DNA of 64,000 bases, from contig JBAOIH010000001.1 in the NCBI GenBank assembly GCA_037045645.1, positions 2,208,001 through 2,272,000 on the forward strand, in the 5' to 3' direction. This stretch comes from Nocardioides sp. Lineage in GTDB: Bacteria; Actinomycetota; Actinomycetes; Propionibacteriales; Nocardioidaceae. Under the pieces are notes generated by a model. It was not told the origin of the DNA, did not search any database, and saw nothing but the letters and a program-made list of their open reading frames with translations. The translations under genes were made by a program, and so were the position numbers. Positions 45,754 to 55,722 of this stretch are shown one piece after another. Position 1 is the first letter of the stretch, and each line of letters opens with the position of its first letter.

Positions 45754-46921
45754 TCACAGGCCCAGGTCGCGGCCGATGATCTCCTTCATGATCTCCGTCG
45801 TGCCACCGAAGATCGTCTGCACGCGGGCGTCGGCATAGGACCGGCTGATGTCGTACTCGGTCATGAAGCCGTAGCCGCCGTGCAACTGCAGGCACTGCGC
45901 GGCGACGAGGTTCTGCAGCTCGGTGGTCCACCACTTCGCCTTGGCAGCGCGCGGCGCGGTGAGCCGGCCGGCGACCAGGTCCTCGACGCAGGTGTCGACG
46001 AAGGTCCGGGCGACCTCCACCTCGGTGGCCAGCTCGGCCAGCACGAAGCGGGAGTTCTGGAAGGAGCCGATCGGCTGCCCGAAGGCAGTGCGCTCCTTGA
46101 CGTAGGCCAGCGTGCGCTCGAGCATGCCCTCGCAGGCTCCGACGGCAGTCGCGGCCAGCGACATCCGCTCCTTCGGGAGGTTGCGCACCAGGCTCAGGAA
46201 GCCGCTGCCCTCCTCGCCGAGCAGGTTGGCGACTGGGACGCGGACGTCGGTGAAGCTCAGCTCGCTGGTGTCCTGGGCGTGCAGGCCGAGCTTGTCGAGG
46301 TTGCGCCCACGCTCGAAGCCGGGCATGCCGCGCTCGACGACGAGCAGCGAGAGGCCCTTGTGGGGGTGCTCGCTGGTGCGGGCGGCGACGACGACGAGGT
46401 CGGCGTTCTGCCCGTTGGTGATGAAGGTCTTGGCGCCGTTGAGGACATAGTCGGCGCCGTCGAAACGGGCAGTCGTACGGATGCCGGCGAGGTCGCTGCC
46501 GGTGCCCGGCTCGGTCATCGCGATGGCCGAGACCAGCTCACCGTTGACGAGGCCGGGCAGCCAGCGCCGCTTCTGCTCGTCGTTGGTGAGGTCGAGGAAG
46601 TAGGGTCCCAGCACGTCGTTCTGCAGGGAGATGCCCAGGCCGCAACCCATCAGGTTGGCACGGGCGAACTCCTCGTCCAGGATCATGTTGAACCTGAAGT
46701 CGTCCATGTCCGAGCCGCCGAACTCCTCCCCTGCCGGGAACATCAGCATTCCCTGCGACCCGGCAGCGGTGAAGAAGCTCGCGGTCCACGACCTTCTGCT
46801 CGGCCCAGCGGTCGGCGTGCGGCCGGACCTCGCGCTCGATGAAGGTGCGGACCAGCCCGCGGAACTCCTCGTGGTGCTCCTCGAAGATCCGGCGTGGGGC
46901 GAAGTTCAGCGACTCGGACAT
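45754..46921 (-). pseudogene. Acyl-CoA dehydrogenase 1 (one frameshift)
   Basis: Restored length is 388 residues. Acyl-CoA dehydrogenase fold with MTEPGTGSDLAGI, FITNG, ERTAFGQPI and the C-terminal GGYGFMTEYDISRSYADARVQTIFGGTTEI block; the region TEIMKEII holds the position of the FAD-contacting end. The N-terminal part from ATG 46921 is cut off by an extra T at 46775-46779 (GAGCTC read as GAGCTTC), after which MLMFPAGEEFGG resumes. It follows the FadB gene by a few bases. It introduces the alpha,beta double bond of an acyl-CoA. Confidence 0.85.
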
Positions 46922-46926
46922 GGTGA

Positions 46927-49083
46927 TCACTCGTAGGTCTTGCCGTCAGCGGCGAGCTGGCGCAACGACGCAGGCGAGTCGAAGCGCCGGCCATACTTCG
47001 CGGCGAGCTCGTCGGCACGTGCGACGAACCCTGCCGGGCCGCCTTCATACTGGTTGATGTGCTGGAGCACGCCACCGGTCCAGCCGGGATAGCCGATGCC
47101 GAGCACCGAGCCGACGTTGGCGTCGGTGATGGTGCGCAGCACGCCCTCGTCGAGGCAGCGCATGGTGTCGATGCTCTCGGTGAACAGCAGGCGGTCCTGG
47201 ATGTCCTGGACACTGACGGCGTCCTCGACGACGGGATACATGTCGGCGAGCACGGGCGAGAGCCCCTGCTTGCGACCGTCGACGTAGTCGTAGAAGCCGG
47301 CGCCCTTCGAGCGACCGGGGCGACCCGCCTCGATCATCGTCTCCAGGACGGCGCGCCCGGGGTGGCGGTCGGCCGGGTCCTCGTTGCGTGCCGCAGCAGC
47401 CTGGTCATAGATGTCGCGCAGCAGCGTGAGGGTGAGCTCGTCGACCAGCGCGAGCGGCCCGACGGGATAGCCCGCCATGGTCGCCGCGCGCTCGATGACG
47501 GCCGGGTCCACGCCCTCACCGACGGCCGCGATGGCCTCCAGCACGTATTGCACGATGACGCGGGTGGTGAAGAAGCCCGGGCTGTCGTTGACCACGATCG
47601 GCACCTTGCCGATCTGGTGGGAGATGTCGAGCGCCTTGGCCAGGGTGGCGTCGGACGTCTTGTCACCGACGACGATCTCCAGCAGCGGCATCCGGTCGAC
47701 CGGCGAGAAGAAGTGCAGCCCGATGAAGTCCTCCGGACGGCTCACTCCCGTCGCCAGGTCGGTGATCGGCAGCGTCGAGGTGTTGGACCCCAGGACGGCG
47801 TCGGCGTTGACGTGGCCCTCGAGCTCGGCGAAGACGCTGCGCTTGAGGTCGGGGTTCTCGAAGACGGCCTCGATGACCAGGTCGGAGCCCTGGGTCCGGG
47901 TCATGTCGTCAGTGGGCAGGATGCGGGCCAGGATGGCGTCGCGCTGCTCCTCCGAGACCCGGCCCGAGGAGACCTGCTTGTCGAGCACCTTGGCCGCATA
48001 GCCCTTGCCGCGCTCCGCGCCTTCCTGGCTGACGTCCTTGAGCACGACCTCGATGCCGGCCTTGGCACACACGAACGCGATGGCCGCGCCCATCATGCCC
48101 GCGCCGATGACCGACACCTTGGAGGCCTGGTGGGCGGGGTAGCCCTCCGGACGCCCTGCACCCTTGCGGATGCGCTGCATGTCGAAGAACGACGACTTGA
48201 TGATGTTGTGCGAGATCTGGCTGCAGATCAGCTCGGTGCAATAGCGCGTCTCGATGTCGAGCGCAGTGTCGATGTCGACCTGTGCGCCCTCAACCGCCGC
48301 GGCCAGCACGTTGAGCTGGGCCGGGGCCGGCGAGCCGCGGAACTGCTTGCGCAGCACGGCAGGCATGACCGGCAGGACGGCCGCGACCTTCGGGCTGTCC
48401 GGTGCGCCGCCGGGAATCGTGAAGCCGGGCTGGTCCCAGGGCTTGCTCGCCTCGGGGTTGGCCTTGATCCAGGCCAGCGCGGCCGGCCACAGCTCGTCCT
48501 CGGAGGACACGACCTCGTCGACGAGACCGGCCTCGAGTGCCTTCCGGGAGCCGTACGTCCGACCCGTCAGGAGGACGGTCTCGAGCGCCCGCTGCAGGCC
48601 GAACATGCGGACCGTACGGGCCACTCCGCCCGCTCCGGGCAGCAGACCCAGGGTCGTCTCGGGCAGTCCTACCTTGAGGCCCGGGCGGTCGACGGCGACG
48701 CGGTGGTGGGCGGCGAGGGCGATCTCGTAGCCGCCGCCGAGAGCCGAGCCGTTGATGGCGGCGACGACGGGGACGCCGAGCTTCTCGAGGCGACGCAGCG
48801 GCTGCTTGACCTGGGTCAGCAGGTCGTAGATCTCCTGGGCGTCGTCCGTGGTCGCGTTCATCATCAGCTCGAGGTCGCCACCGGCGAAGAAGGTGTCCTT
48901 CGCCGAGGCGATCACGACGCCGGTGATCGACTCGCGCTCGGCCTCGAGGCGGTCGACGGCCGGGCCGAGCGCCTGGCGGAACGCCTCGTCCATCGTGTTG
49001 GCGCGCTTGCCCGGGGCGTCCATCGTCAGCACGACGACGCCGTCGGAGTTCTGCTCCCAGTGGAAGTAGTCAGGGGTGGTCAT
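46927..49083 (-). CDS. fadB: Bifunctional enoyl-CoA hydratase/3-hydroxyacyl-CoA dehydrogenase (FadB type)
   Basis: 718 residues. The N-terminal crotonase domain has FFAGGDLELM and INGSALGGGYEIALAAHHRVAV with GLPETTLGLLPGAGG, the hydratase Glu region. The C-terminal dehydrogenase has the NAD site VIGAGMMGAAIAFVCAKAG, SNTSTLPITDL, the catalytic His in GLHFFSPVDRMPLLEIV and NDSPGFFTTRV. AGGAG precedes ATG 49083. Between the thiolase and an acyl-CoA dehydrogenase it completes a beta-oxidation module, so full cycles can be run from this operon. Confidence 0.9.
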   Translation of the reverse strand: MTTPDYFHWEQNSDGVVVLTMDAPGKRANTMDEAFRQALGPAVDRLEAERESITGVVIASAKDTFFAGGDLELMMNATTDDAQEIYDLLTQVKQPLRRLEKLGVPVVAAINGSALGGGYEIALAAHHRVAVDRPGLKVGLPETTLGLLPGAGGVARTVRMFGLQRALETVLLTGRTYGSRKALEAGLVDEVVSSEDELWPAALAWIKANPEASKPWDQPGFTIPGGAPDSPKVAAVLPVMPAVLRKQFRGSPAPAQLNVLAAAVEGAQVDIDTALDIETRYCTELICSQISHNIIKSSFFDMQRIRKGAGRPEGYPAHQASKVSVIGAGMMGAAIAFVCAKAGIEVVLKDVSQEGAERGKGYAAKVLDKQVSSGRVSEEQRDAILARILPTDDMTRTQGSDLVIEAVFENPDLKRSVFAELEGHVNADAVLGSNTSTLPITDLATGVSRPEDFIGLHFFSPVDRMPLLEIVVGDKTSDATLAKALDISHQIGKVPIVVNDSPGFFTTRVIVQYVLEAIAAVGEGVDPAVIERAATMAGYPVGPLALVDELTLTLLRDIYDQAAAARNEDPADRHPGRAVLETMIEAGRPGRSKGAGFYDYVDGRKQGLSPVLADMYPVVEDAVSVQDIQDRLLFTESIDTMRCLDEGVLRTITDANVGSVLGIGYPGWTGGVLQHINQYEGGPAGFVARADELAAKYGRRFDSPASLRQLAADGKTYE

Positions 49084-49117
49084 CTGGATCTCCTGGTCCT
49101 GTGGTGTCAGTCGCGGT

Positions 49118-50329
49118 TCAGACGCGTTCGATGAGGGTGGCGATGCCCATGCCGCCGCCGATGCAGAGCGTGACCACGGCCCGGCGCAGGTCCTGGCGCT
49201 CGAGCTCGTCGACGACCGTGCCGACGAGCATCGCGCCGGTGGCACCCAGCGGGTGACCCATGGCGATCGCACCGCCGTTGACGTTGAGCTTCTCGTCGGG
49301 GATCGAGAAGTCCTTCTGGTACTTGAGGACCACGGACGCGAAGGCCTCGTTGATCTCGAACAGGTCGATGTCGTCGGGGGTGAGGCCGGCGGTGTCGAGC
49401 AGCTTCTGCGTGGCCGGCGTCGGGCCGGTGAGCATGATCGTCGGGTCGGCACCCGAGGTGGCCGATGCCACGACGCGGGCGCGCGGGGTGAGACCGATGC
49501 GCTCGCCGATCTGCTCGCTGCCGATGAGCACCAGGGCCGCGCCGTCGACGATGCCGGAGGAGTTGCCGGCATGGTGCACGTGGTTGACCGCGGTGACGGC
49601 CGGGAAGCGCTGCATGGCGACGTCGTCGAAGCCCATCGCACCCATGCCGGCGAACGCGGGCTTGAGGCCGGAAAGGCTCTCGATGGTCGCGCCTGGACGC
49701 ATGTGCTCGTCACGGTCGAGCAGGAGCAGGCCGTTGCGGTCGGTGACCGGAACGATCGACTTGGCGAAGTGGCCACCGCTCCACGCGGCGGCCGCGCGCT
49801 CCTGGCTCCGAACGGCATAGGCGTCGACGTCCTCGCGGCTGAAGCCCTCGATCGTCGCGATCAGGTCGGCACTGACACCCTGCGGGATGTAGTGGGTCTC
49901 GTAGTTGGTCTCGGGGTCGAACATCAGCGCGCCGCCGTCCGAGCCGAGCGGGATGCGCGACATGGACTCGACGCCGCCGGCGACGATAAGCCGGTCCCAG
50001 CCGGATACGACCTTCTGGGCTCCGGTGTTGACGGCCTCGAGGCCGGAGCCGCAGAAGCGGTTGAGCTGGAGCCCTGCGACGGTGGGGTTGAGGCCGGCCT
50101 TGAGGGCGGCGGACCGTGCGATCACCGAGCCCTGGTCACCGACCGGCGAGACCACGCCGAGGACGACGTCGTCGATGGCGTCGGTGTCGAGGTCGGGGTG
50201 GCGGGCGCGCAACTCGTCGATGAGCCCCACCACCAGGGAGATCGGCTTAGTGCCGTGCAGCGAGCCATTGGCCTTGCCACGGCCGCGCGGGGTGCGGAAC
50301 GCGTCATAGATGAACGCCTGGGTTGTCAT
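49118..50329 (-). CDS. fadA: Acetyl-CoA acyltransferase (thiolase)
   Basis: 403 residues. The nucleophile Cys in NRFCGSGLEAV (about residue 92), the INEAFA segment, the His in NVNGGAIAMGHPLGATGA and the second Cys in TLCIGGGMG are all present, so it is a degradative thiolase. First gene of the thiolase-FadB-acyl-CoA dehydrogenase operon, divergent from the nitronate monooxygenase-like gene with two operator-like 17-mers between them. Confidence 0.92.
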   Translation of the reverse strand: MTTQAFIYDAFRTPRGRGKANGSLHGTKPISLVVGLIDELRARHPDLDTDAIDDVVLGVVSPVGDQGSVIARSAALKAGLNPTVAGLQLNRFCGSGLEAVNTGAQKVVSGWDRLIVAGGVESMSRIPLGSDGGALMFDPETNYETHYIPQGVSADLIATIEGFSREDVDAYAVRSQERAAAAWSGGHFAKSIVPVTDRNGLLLLDRDEHMRPGATIESLSGLKPAFAGMGAMGFDDVAMQRFPAVTAVNHVHHAGNSSGIVDGAALVLIGSEQIGERIGLTPRARVVASATSGADPTIMLTGPTPATQKLLDTAGLTPDDIDLFEINEAFASVVLKYQKDFSIPDEKLNVNGGAIAMGHPLGATGAMLVGTVVDELERQDLRRAVVTLCIGGGMGIATLIERV

Positions 50330-50375
50330 CGGCGAGTCCTTTGAGTCTTGGGGCCACTCTGGCCGGACGATCAGG

Positions 50376-50392
50376 AAGTGAATCATAACTAG
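50376..50392 (+). promoter_or_regulatory. Cluster operator-like 17-mer, site S3
   Basis: AAGTGAATCATAACTAG in the divergent thiolase/flavoprotein promoter region, 47 bases upstream of the thiolase start. Confidence 0.45.
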
Positions 50393-50453
50393 GGCACACC
50401 ATGACTCGTCAAGCCCTGGCAACATGAGGCTCTGAGCGTGAAATCTGGTCCGA

Positions 50454-50470
50454 AAGTGAATCTTGATTAG
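50454..50470 (+). promoter_or_regulatory. Cluster operator-like 17-mer, site S4
   Basis: AAGTGAATCTTGATTAG, a direct repeat of site S3 starting 78 bases further on, 60 bases upstream of the flavoprotein start. It includes a TTGATT that could be a -35 element. Confidence 0.45.
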
Positions 50471-50530
50471 TTTCGCAGTTCGGGGTAGCGTTCTGCCACC
50501 GCAAGTGAGCCACGAGAGGAAGTGCCCGTG

Positions 50531-51505
50531 ATGAAGACCCCCTTCACAGAGGCGTTCGGCGTCCGCTACCCGATCGTCCAGGGCGGCATGCAGTGGGTCG
50601 GCCGGGCCGAGCTCGTCGCCGCCGTCGCCGAGGCCGGCGCGCTCGGCATGATCACGGCGCTGACGCAGCCCACGCCAGAGGACCTGGCCAAGGAGATCGC
50701 TCGCACCAGGGAGATGACCGATCAACCGTTCGGCGTCAACCTGACGATCCTGCCGACGATCAACCCCCCGCCCTACGACGAATACCGCCACGTCATCGCC
50801 GACTCCGGCGTCAAGATCGTGGAGACGGCCGGGTCCAACCCCGAGCCGCACATGGACTTCTTCAACGCCCACGACATCAAGGTCCTGCACAAGTGCACGA
50901 GCGTGCGCCACGCGGTCAAGGCCGAGAAGGTCGGCGTCGCCGGCGTCAGCATCGACGGCTTCGAGTGCGCCGGTCACCCCGGCGAGGACGACATCCCGGG
51001 TCTGGTCCTGATCCCTGCCGCAGCCGACCAGCTGACCATCCCGTTCATCGCCTCGGGCGGTTTCGCCGACGGCCGCGGCCTGGTCGCCGCGCTCGCGTTG
51101 GGCGCCCACGGCGTCAACATGGGCACCCGCTTCATGTGCGCCGCCGAGTCCCCCATCCACGAGCAGGTCAAGAAGGCCATCGTCAACGCCGACGAGCGCC
51201 ACACCGACCTGATCTTCCGCACCCTGCGCAACACCGCGCGGGTGGCGAAGAACTCGGTGAGTGAGGAGGTCGTACGGATCCTCGACGACGGCGGCGACTT
51301 CGCTGCAGTCCGCGAGCTCGTCTCCGGCGCTCGGGGCCGCACGGTCTATGAGACCGGCGACGTCGAGGCAGGCATCTGGACCGTCGGCATGGTGCAGGGC
51401 ATCATCAACGACATCCCGACCTGCGCCGACCTGGTCAGCCGCATCGTCGACGACGCCGACGCGTTGATCGCGTCGCTGTCGCGCTTCGCCTCGGCCTCAG
51501 CGTGA
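50531..51505 (+). CDS. Nitronate monooxygenase/2-nitropropane dioxygenase-like flavoprotein
   Basis: 324 residues of FMN-binding TIM barrel. PIVQGGMQWVGRAELVAAVAEAGALGMI is the family N-terminus; the FMN phosphate region is IASGGFADGRGLVAALALGAHGVNMGTRFM. The catalytic-His segment of true nitronate monooxygenases is replaced by DGFECAGHPGED, which still has His. Related actinobacterial proteins (IpdC type) work in steroid-ring acyl-CoA degradation, so a CoA-ester role is more likely here than nitroalkane oxidation. ATG 50531 or GTG 50528 fit the GAGAGGA upstream. Confidence 0.8.
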   Translation: MKTPFTEAFGVRYPIVQGGMQWVGRAELVAAVAEAGALGMITALTQPTPEDLAKEIARTREMTDQPFGVNLTILPTINPPPYDEYRHVIADSGVKIVETAGSNPEPHMDFFNAHDIKVLHKCTSVRHAVKAEKVGVAGVSIDGFECAGHPGEDDIPGLVLIPAAADQLTIPFIASGGFADGRGLVAALALGAHGVNMGTRFMCAAESPIHEQVKKAIVNADERHTDLIFRTLRNTARVAKNSVSEEVVRILDDGGDFAAVRELVSGARGRTVYETGDVEAGIWTVGMVQGIINDIPTCADLVSRIVDDADALIASLSRFASASA

Positions 51506-51993
51506 GCGCGATGGCCGAGCAGACGGGCGCAGCCTGGGTGCGTGAGTTCGCGGGTCGGTGGGAGGACGCATGGAACTCCCACCGCACCGACGACGTGATG
51601 GCGCTGCTGCACCCCGAGATCGAATGGGACGACCGGATCTTCTGGACCGACGTCTTACACGGTCATGACGAGGTGCGCACCTACGTAGACACCATTTGGG
51701 AGGTGATGCCCGACGTCCGCTTCGAGGAGGTCCAACTTTTCACCGGTGGTCCCGAGCACGGTGGCGTCTACCTGTTCCGGCAGACCGCGTCGGCTCCGGC
51801 ACGCTTCGAGACCGACAAGGTCGCGGTGACCCACGGCTGCGACATCTTCCTCGAGTTCCGCGACGGGCTGCTGCTGCGCTACATGGCCCAGTACGAGATC
51901 TCCGAGATGATGCGCCAGTTCGGCGTGCTGCCGCCGCGGGGCGGCCGGATCGGCGGCGCCTACCTGCTCTCCCTGCTGCATCGACGCGCCTGA
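51502..51993 (+). CDS. SnoaL-like protein 2
   Basis: 163 residues, an NTF2/SnoaL-type fold. FAGRWEDAWNSHRTDDVMALLHPEIEWDD, then LHGHDEVRTYVDTIWEVMPDVRFEEVQ, is the characteristic first half, followed by strand-rich sequence. GTG 51502 overlaps the flavoprotein stop (GTGA). Longer than the SnoaL gene at 18443 and not closely similar. Possible isomerase or hydratase of a pathway intermediate. Confidence 0.75.
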   Translation: MSAMAEQTGAAWVREFAGRWEDAWNSHRTDDVMALLHPEIEWDDRIFWTDVLHGHDEVRTYVDTIWEVMPDVRFEEVQLFTGGPEHGGVYLFRQTASAPARFETDKVAVTHGCDIFLEFRDGLLLRYMAQYEISEMMRQFGVLPPRGGRIGGAYLLSLLHRRA

Positions 51994-52016
51994 CAGGTCA
52001 CCACGAAGGAGCCCCC

Positions 52017-53210
52017 ATGACCGCCCGCCGCACCCTGCCTACCGAGGAGGCCCGCGACCTGCTCGCCCTGACCCGCGACATCTGCGTCCGCGAGCTCGCG
52101 CCGCGTGCCGCGGAGGCGGAGGAGACCGAGACGTTCCCGCGTGAAGTCTTCCGGATGCTCGGCCGCGCCGGTCTGCTCTCGCTGCCCTACCCAGAGGAGT
52201 TCGGGGGCGGCGGCCAGCCCTACGAGGTCTATCTCCAAGTCCTCGAGGAGATCGGCTCGGTGTGGTCGACGGTAGGTGTCGGCACATCGGTGCACGCGTT
52301 GTCCTGCTTCGGCCTGGCCGAATTCGGCACGATAGAACAGAAGAAGCGGTGGTTGCCTGGCATGCTCGGCGGCGAGTTGCTGGGCGCCTATTGCCTCTCC
52401 GAGGCCCACGCTGGCTCCGATCCCGCCGCTATGCGCACGACGGCACGGCGCGACGGCGACGACTGGGTCCTCAACGGCGCCAAGGCCTGGACAACGCACG
52501 GTGGACACGCTGACTTCTATAAGGTCATGGCCAGGATGTCCACAGGGCCGACCGGCGAAGAGGCTGGCGGCCGCGCAATCTCCTGCTTCCTCGTACCTGC
52601 CGATGCTCCAGGACTGTCCGCCGACGCCCCTGAGCGCAAGATGGGCCTCACCGGCTCAACGACGGCCACGATTCGCCTGGATGGCGTACGTGTCGGCGGG
52701 GACCGGCTGCTCGGCAACGCGGGCGATGGTTTGCGCATTGCGCTCGCAGGCCTCGACTCCGGACGTCTGGGCATCGCGGCGGTCGCGACAGGCCTGGCGC
52801 AGGGCGCACTCGACGCCGCGGTCGCCTATGCCCGCGAGCGTGAGACGTTCGGCAAGGCGATCATCAACCACCAGGGACTAGCGTTCGTGCTGGCCGACAT
52901 GGAAGCGGCTGTGCAGTCCGCCCGAGCCACGTATCTCCACGCCGCACGCCTACGCGACGCCGGACTGCCGTTCCGACGCGAGGCGTCGGTCGCCAAACTG
53001 GTCTGCACCGACAACGCGATGAAGGTCACCACCGATGCAGTGCAGGTGCTGGGCGGCTATGGCTACACCCGCGACTTCCCTATCGAGCGTTTCATGCGCG
53101 AGGCGAAGGTGATGCAAATCTTCGAGGGCACCAACCAGATCCAGCGACTGGTGATCTCACGCTCCCTGGCCCTGGACAACAAAGGCACCCACGTCGCCCT
53201 CAAGGCTTGA
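52017..53210 (+). CDS. Acyl-CoA dehydrogenase 2
   Basis: 397 residues, complete. LSEAHAGSDPAAMRTTA and KAWTTHGGHADFYKVMAR bind FAD; ERETFGKAIINHQG and the C-terminal VQVLGGYGYTRDFPIERFMREAKVMQIFEGTNQIQ block with catalytic-region Glu (IFEGTN) are standard for short/medium-chain enzymes. GAAGGAG precedes ATG 52017. Last complete gene of the island before the decayed integrase. Its lower-GC third codons from about 52300 look slightly unlike its neighbours. Confidence 0.92.
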   Translation: MTARRTLPTEEARDLLALTRDICVRELAPRAAEAEETETFPREVFRMLGRAGLLSLPYPEEFGGGGQPYEVYLQVLEEIGSVWSTVGVGTSVHALSCFGLAEFGTIEQKKRWLPGMLGGELLGAYCLSEAHAGSDPAAMRTTARRDGDDWVLNGAKAWTTHGGHADFYKVMARMSTGPTGEEAGGRAISCFLVPADAPGLSADAPERKMGLTGSTTATIRLDGVRVGGDRLLGNAGDGLRIALAGLDSGRLGIAAVATGLAQGALDAAVAYARERETFGKAIINHQGLAFVLADMEAAVQSARATYLHAARLRDAGLPFRREASVAKLVCTDNAMKVTTDAVQVLGGYGYTRDFPIERFMREAKVMQIFEGTNQIQRLVISRSLALDNKGTHVALKA

Positions 53211-53257
53211 CCACCTCAGCCGGGTGCCGACGGGCAAACGCCCCAAGGTTGGCCGCG

Positions 53258-54005
53258 TGTCACAGCTCCGAGGTCGCGGCTCATGTTGATCCTCATCGCT
53301 CAGGCGGGTTGAGTGTAGTGGTTGAGCAGAGCGCCGAGGCCGCGGCGGCGGGCCTGGACTGCGATGGGGTCGAACGACGCGCCGTTGACCGCTGCCGTCG
53401 TGCCGTGGCCGGTGCGGAGTGAGCGCCCGGTTACGGGTTGACTTCGAAGCCGGCTTCGTTCTCGCACGGCTGGACAGTCCGGCTAATCGCGCGTAGCCCC
53501 ATGCGGTGGAGGTCGGTGGTTGCGTCAACGGACTCCAGAGCACTGGGACCGGTACCGCGTGGCCCGACCTTGAGCCCCGAATCGAGTGCCCGGACGGGGT
53601 CGGTCTCAGCACGATCCCGGCGCGCGATTTCGATGAGTTGGCCGCGCGTTGGTCGGTCTTGGAGCGTCGAATGATCGAGACTCCGGTGGATTTCGCACGA
53701 TGTTGTCGACGTTGGGGGCCGAGCTCCTCTGGTCGTATGACGGAGGTGTAGCCGTCAAGAGAGCATGGCGCGGTCTCGAACCCCGGTGCTGTTCTTGGGG
53801 TCGATCACGGCGACGATCTGGCCAAAGGTCGGCAACTGTGAGCGGGAAGGCCTGGCGACGTAGCGCGACGCCCATGATCCGACGGTTCACAAGCACGAGT
53901 CATACGAGGGAGCCGAAGTTGGGGTCGGCGAACGTTTCCCGTGGTGCCGGTGGGCGATACCCGAGTAGTAGGCGTCGAGAGTCACGAAAGGTCAGCACTG
54001 GCGAC
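53258..54005 (-). pseudogene. Tyrosine recombinase (integrase) copy 4, heavily decayed
   Basis: Aligned by eye with 13315-14090 of the intact integrase, this stretch keeps the order and many words (for example GTAGTGGTTGAGCA, GACGCGCCGTTGACCG, GTAGGCGTCGAGAG) but has numerous substitutions and indels in all frames. The 5' 300 bases are gone. It occupies the same place relative to its cargo and attachment repeat as the other copies, so it marks the right end of the 41-kb module. Confidence 0.75.
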
Positions 54006-54180
54006 ACTTTGGCCAGAATGGAGCCGAGGATTTCGACGGGACTGGTGTGGTGAAGGCGTCCTCGGCTCGCCTCTGACGCAGATGTCATCAGCCGGGTGCA
54101 CGGGCTCATCTGCCCATCTCATTGTCGCTCAACAGCCATTGGGCGTACTCGACGCGGGCCAACTCGACGCCACCCGCTGA

Positions 54181-54364
54181 GCCGACAAGTACGGCGACAA
54201 CGCCGCCCAGCTGCGTGCCGCACTCACCGACCTGCTGCGCCAGCATCGCATCCAGCAGCGGATCGGTGGATCAGGGTCGATCAACGTCCAGGTCACCACC
54301 ACGCCGGAAGAGCGCCAGGACATTGGCAACCTGATCCACACCTACAGACATGGCGTGCTGACGT
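54181..54364 (+). other. Unidentified gene fragment cut by an IS3 element
   Basis: An open plus-strand frame reads ADKYGDNAAQLRAALTDLL and then a polar segment ending HTYRHGVLT before the IS begins. I recognise no family. It starts right after a stop, so it is a fragment or a minor open frame. Confidence 0.3.
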
Positions 54365-55722
54365 TGAAGCGCCCCAGGTTCTCTGCCGCTCCTATGCGGG
54401 TTGCGGCTCTTGGTTGAGGGCCGCGTAGTGGGCTTGCTCGAACTCCACTGGGGTCATCATCCCAAGAGTGCCGTGCAGGCGTCGGTTGTTGTACCAGTCG
54501 GCCCAGCCGGCGGTGGCGTACTCGACGTCACCGATGGTGCGGTTGGGGCCGGTGTGGAAGACCGTGGTGCGGATGCACTCGGTCTTGTAGAGCCCGATCA
54601 CGCACTCCATGAGGGCGTTGTCGTAGGCGTCGGCCACCGATCCGATCGAGGGCCGGATGCCCTCGTCGGCGAGGTGCTCGGTGAACGTGATGGAGGTGTA
54701 CTGACTGCCGGCGTCGGCGTGGCCGATCAGCTTGCCGGGCACCACGGGGTTGCCCTCGCGGTTGCGTTGCCACAACGCCATCCGCAGCGGGACGTCGACC
54801 AGGTTGACGGCCTTGGTGGACGCGACGTTCCAGGCGACGATCTTCTGGGCGAAGACGTCGAGGATGAACGCGACGTAGACGAACCCGGCCCAGGTTCTGA
54901 CGTAGGTGAAGTCCATGACCCAGGTCCGGTTCGGCGCTTCGGCGGTGAAGTCCCGATCCAGCAGGTCACCGGCTCGCTTGCCGTCCTTGGCCGGGATCGT
55001 GGTCCGGATTCCCTTCGAACGACGAACCCCTCGCAGGGAGGGTTCTCATCGCCCGGTCCACGCTGCCGGGCGACGCGTCGGGGCTGGTGCGTCGTACGAG
55101 CGCGGTCATCTTCCGACGCCCATAGCGCCCTTCGGGTGTCATCCTGCGCATGCCCTGGTGGTCGACCGTCCAGACCAGGTCACGGACCTGGTTGACCACC
55201 TGGGCATCGCTGATGGTCCGGGTCGCGACCCGGTGGTTGGCTTGTGTCCAGTCGCGGTAGGTCCGCGCGGCGATCTGGCAGCCCTGCTCGCGCAGGACTC
55301 GGCAGATCGACTCGACCGCGTGGCCCTCAGATCGCAGTTCGTCGATGAACGCGACGACCAGCGATTGCGGGGGTCGAGCTCCCCCGCGAAGAAAATTGAG
55401 GCCCGACGCAGGATCTCGTTGTCCTCCTCGAGCCGGCGGACCTTCGCCTTCAGCTCCTTGATCTCAGCCAGTTCCTCGCTGGTCGCGCCACGGCGCTGTC
55501 CACCGTCGATCTGGGCCTGGACTACCCAACGACGGACCGTCTCCTTCCCCAAGCCCTCACGGCGGGCGACGGACTCGGCGGCCGCGGTCAACGATGGGTA
55601 CTCCGGCAGATGCTCCAGCACCTGCCTCACGCACCGCTCCTTGACCTTCGGATCGATCTTCTTCGGCATGAACTGCATCCTTCCAACTCAAAAGGATGCG
55701 GCATCAAACCTTGGGCGCTTCA
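54365..55722 (-). mobile_element. IS3-family element, second type (1358 bp)
   Basis: Terminal repeats begin TGAAGCGCCC at both ends and continue with similar GGTT and TGCCGC words. No convincing target duplication is seen (CGT versus GCT), so one side may have been rearranged. It sits in the integrase remnant whose N-terminal half lies to the right. Unrelated in sequence to the 1331-bp IS3. Confidence 0.7.
54392..55678 (-). pseudogene. Transposase genes of the second IS3 (orfA and broken orfB)
   Basis: OrfA (from ATG 55678) has KERCVRQVLEHLPEYPSLTAAAESVARREGLGKETVRRWV and the zipper EIKELKAKVRRLEEDNEILRRA. OrfB supplies the DDE core TWVMDFTYV, HADAGSQYTS and YDNALMECVIGLYKTE. Apart from the normal -1 shift, OrfB has an extra break at about 55020-55045, so the transposase is probably inactive. 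Confidence 0.7.

Noticed and set aside
17289..53210. Cholesterol/steroid side-chain or ring degradation regulon
   Set aside because: The flavoprotein, SnoaL, crotonase and thiolase genes recall it, but no Mce transporter, KshAB, Hsa, KstD or IpdAB genes and no KstR-type operator were seen. Substrate left open.
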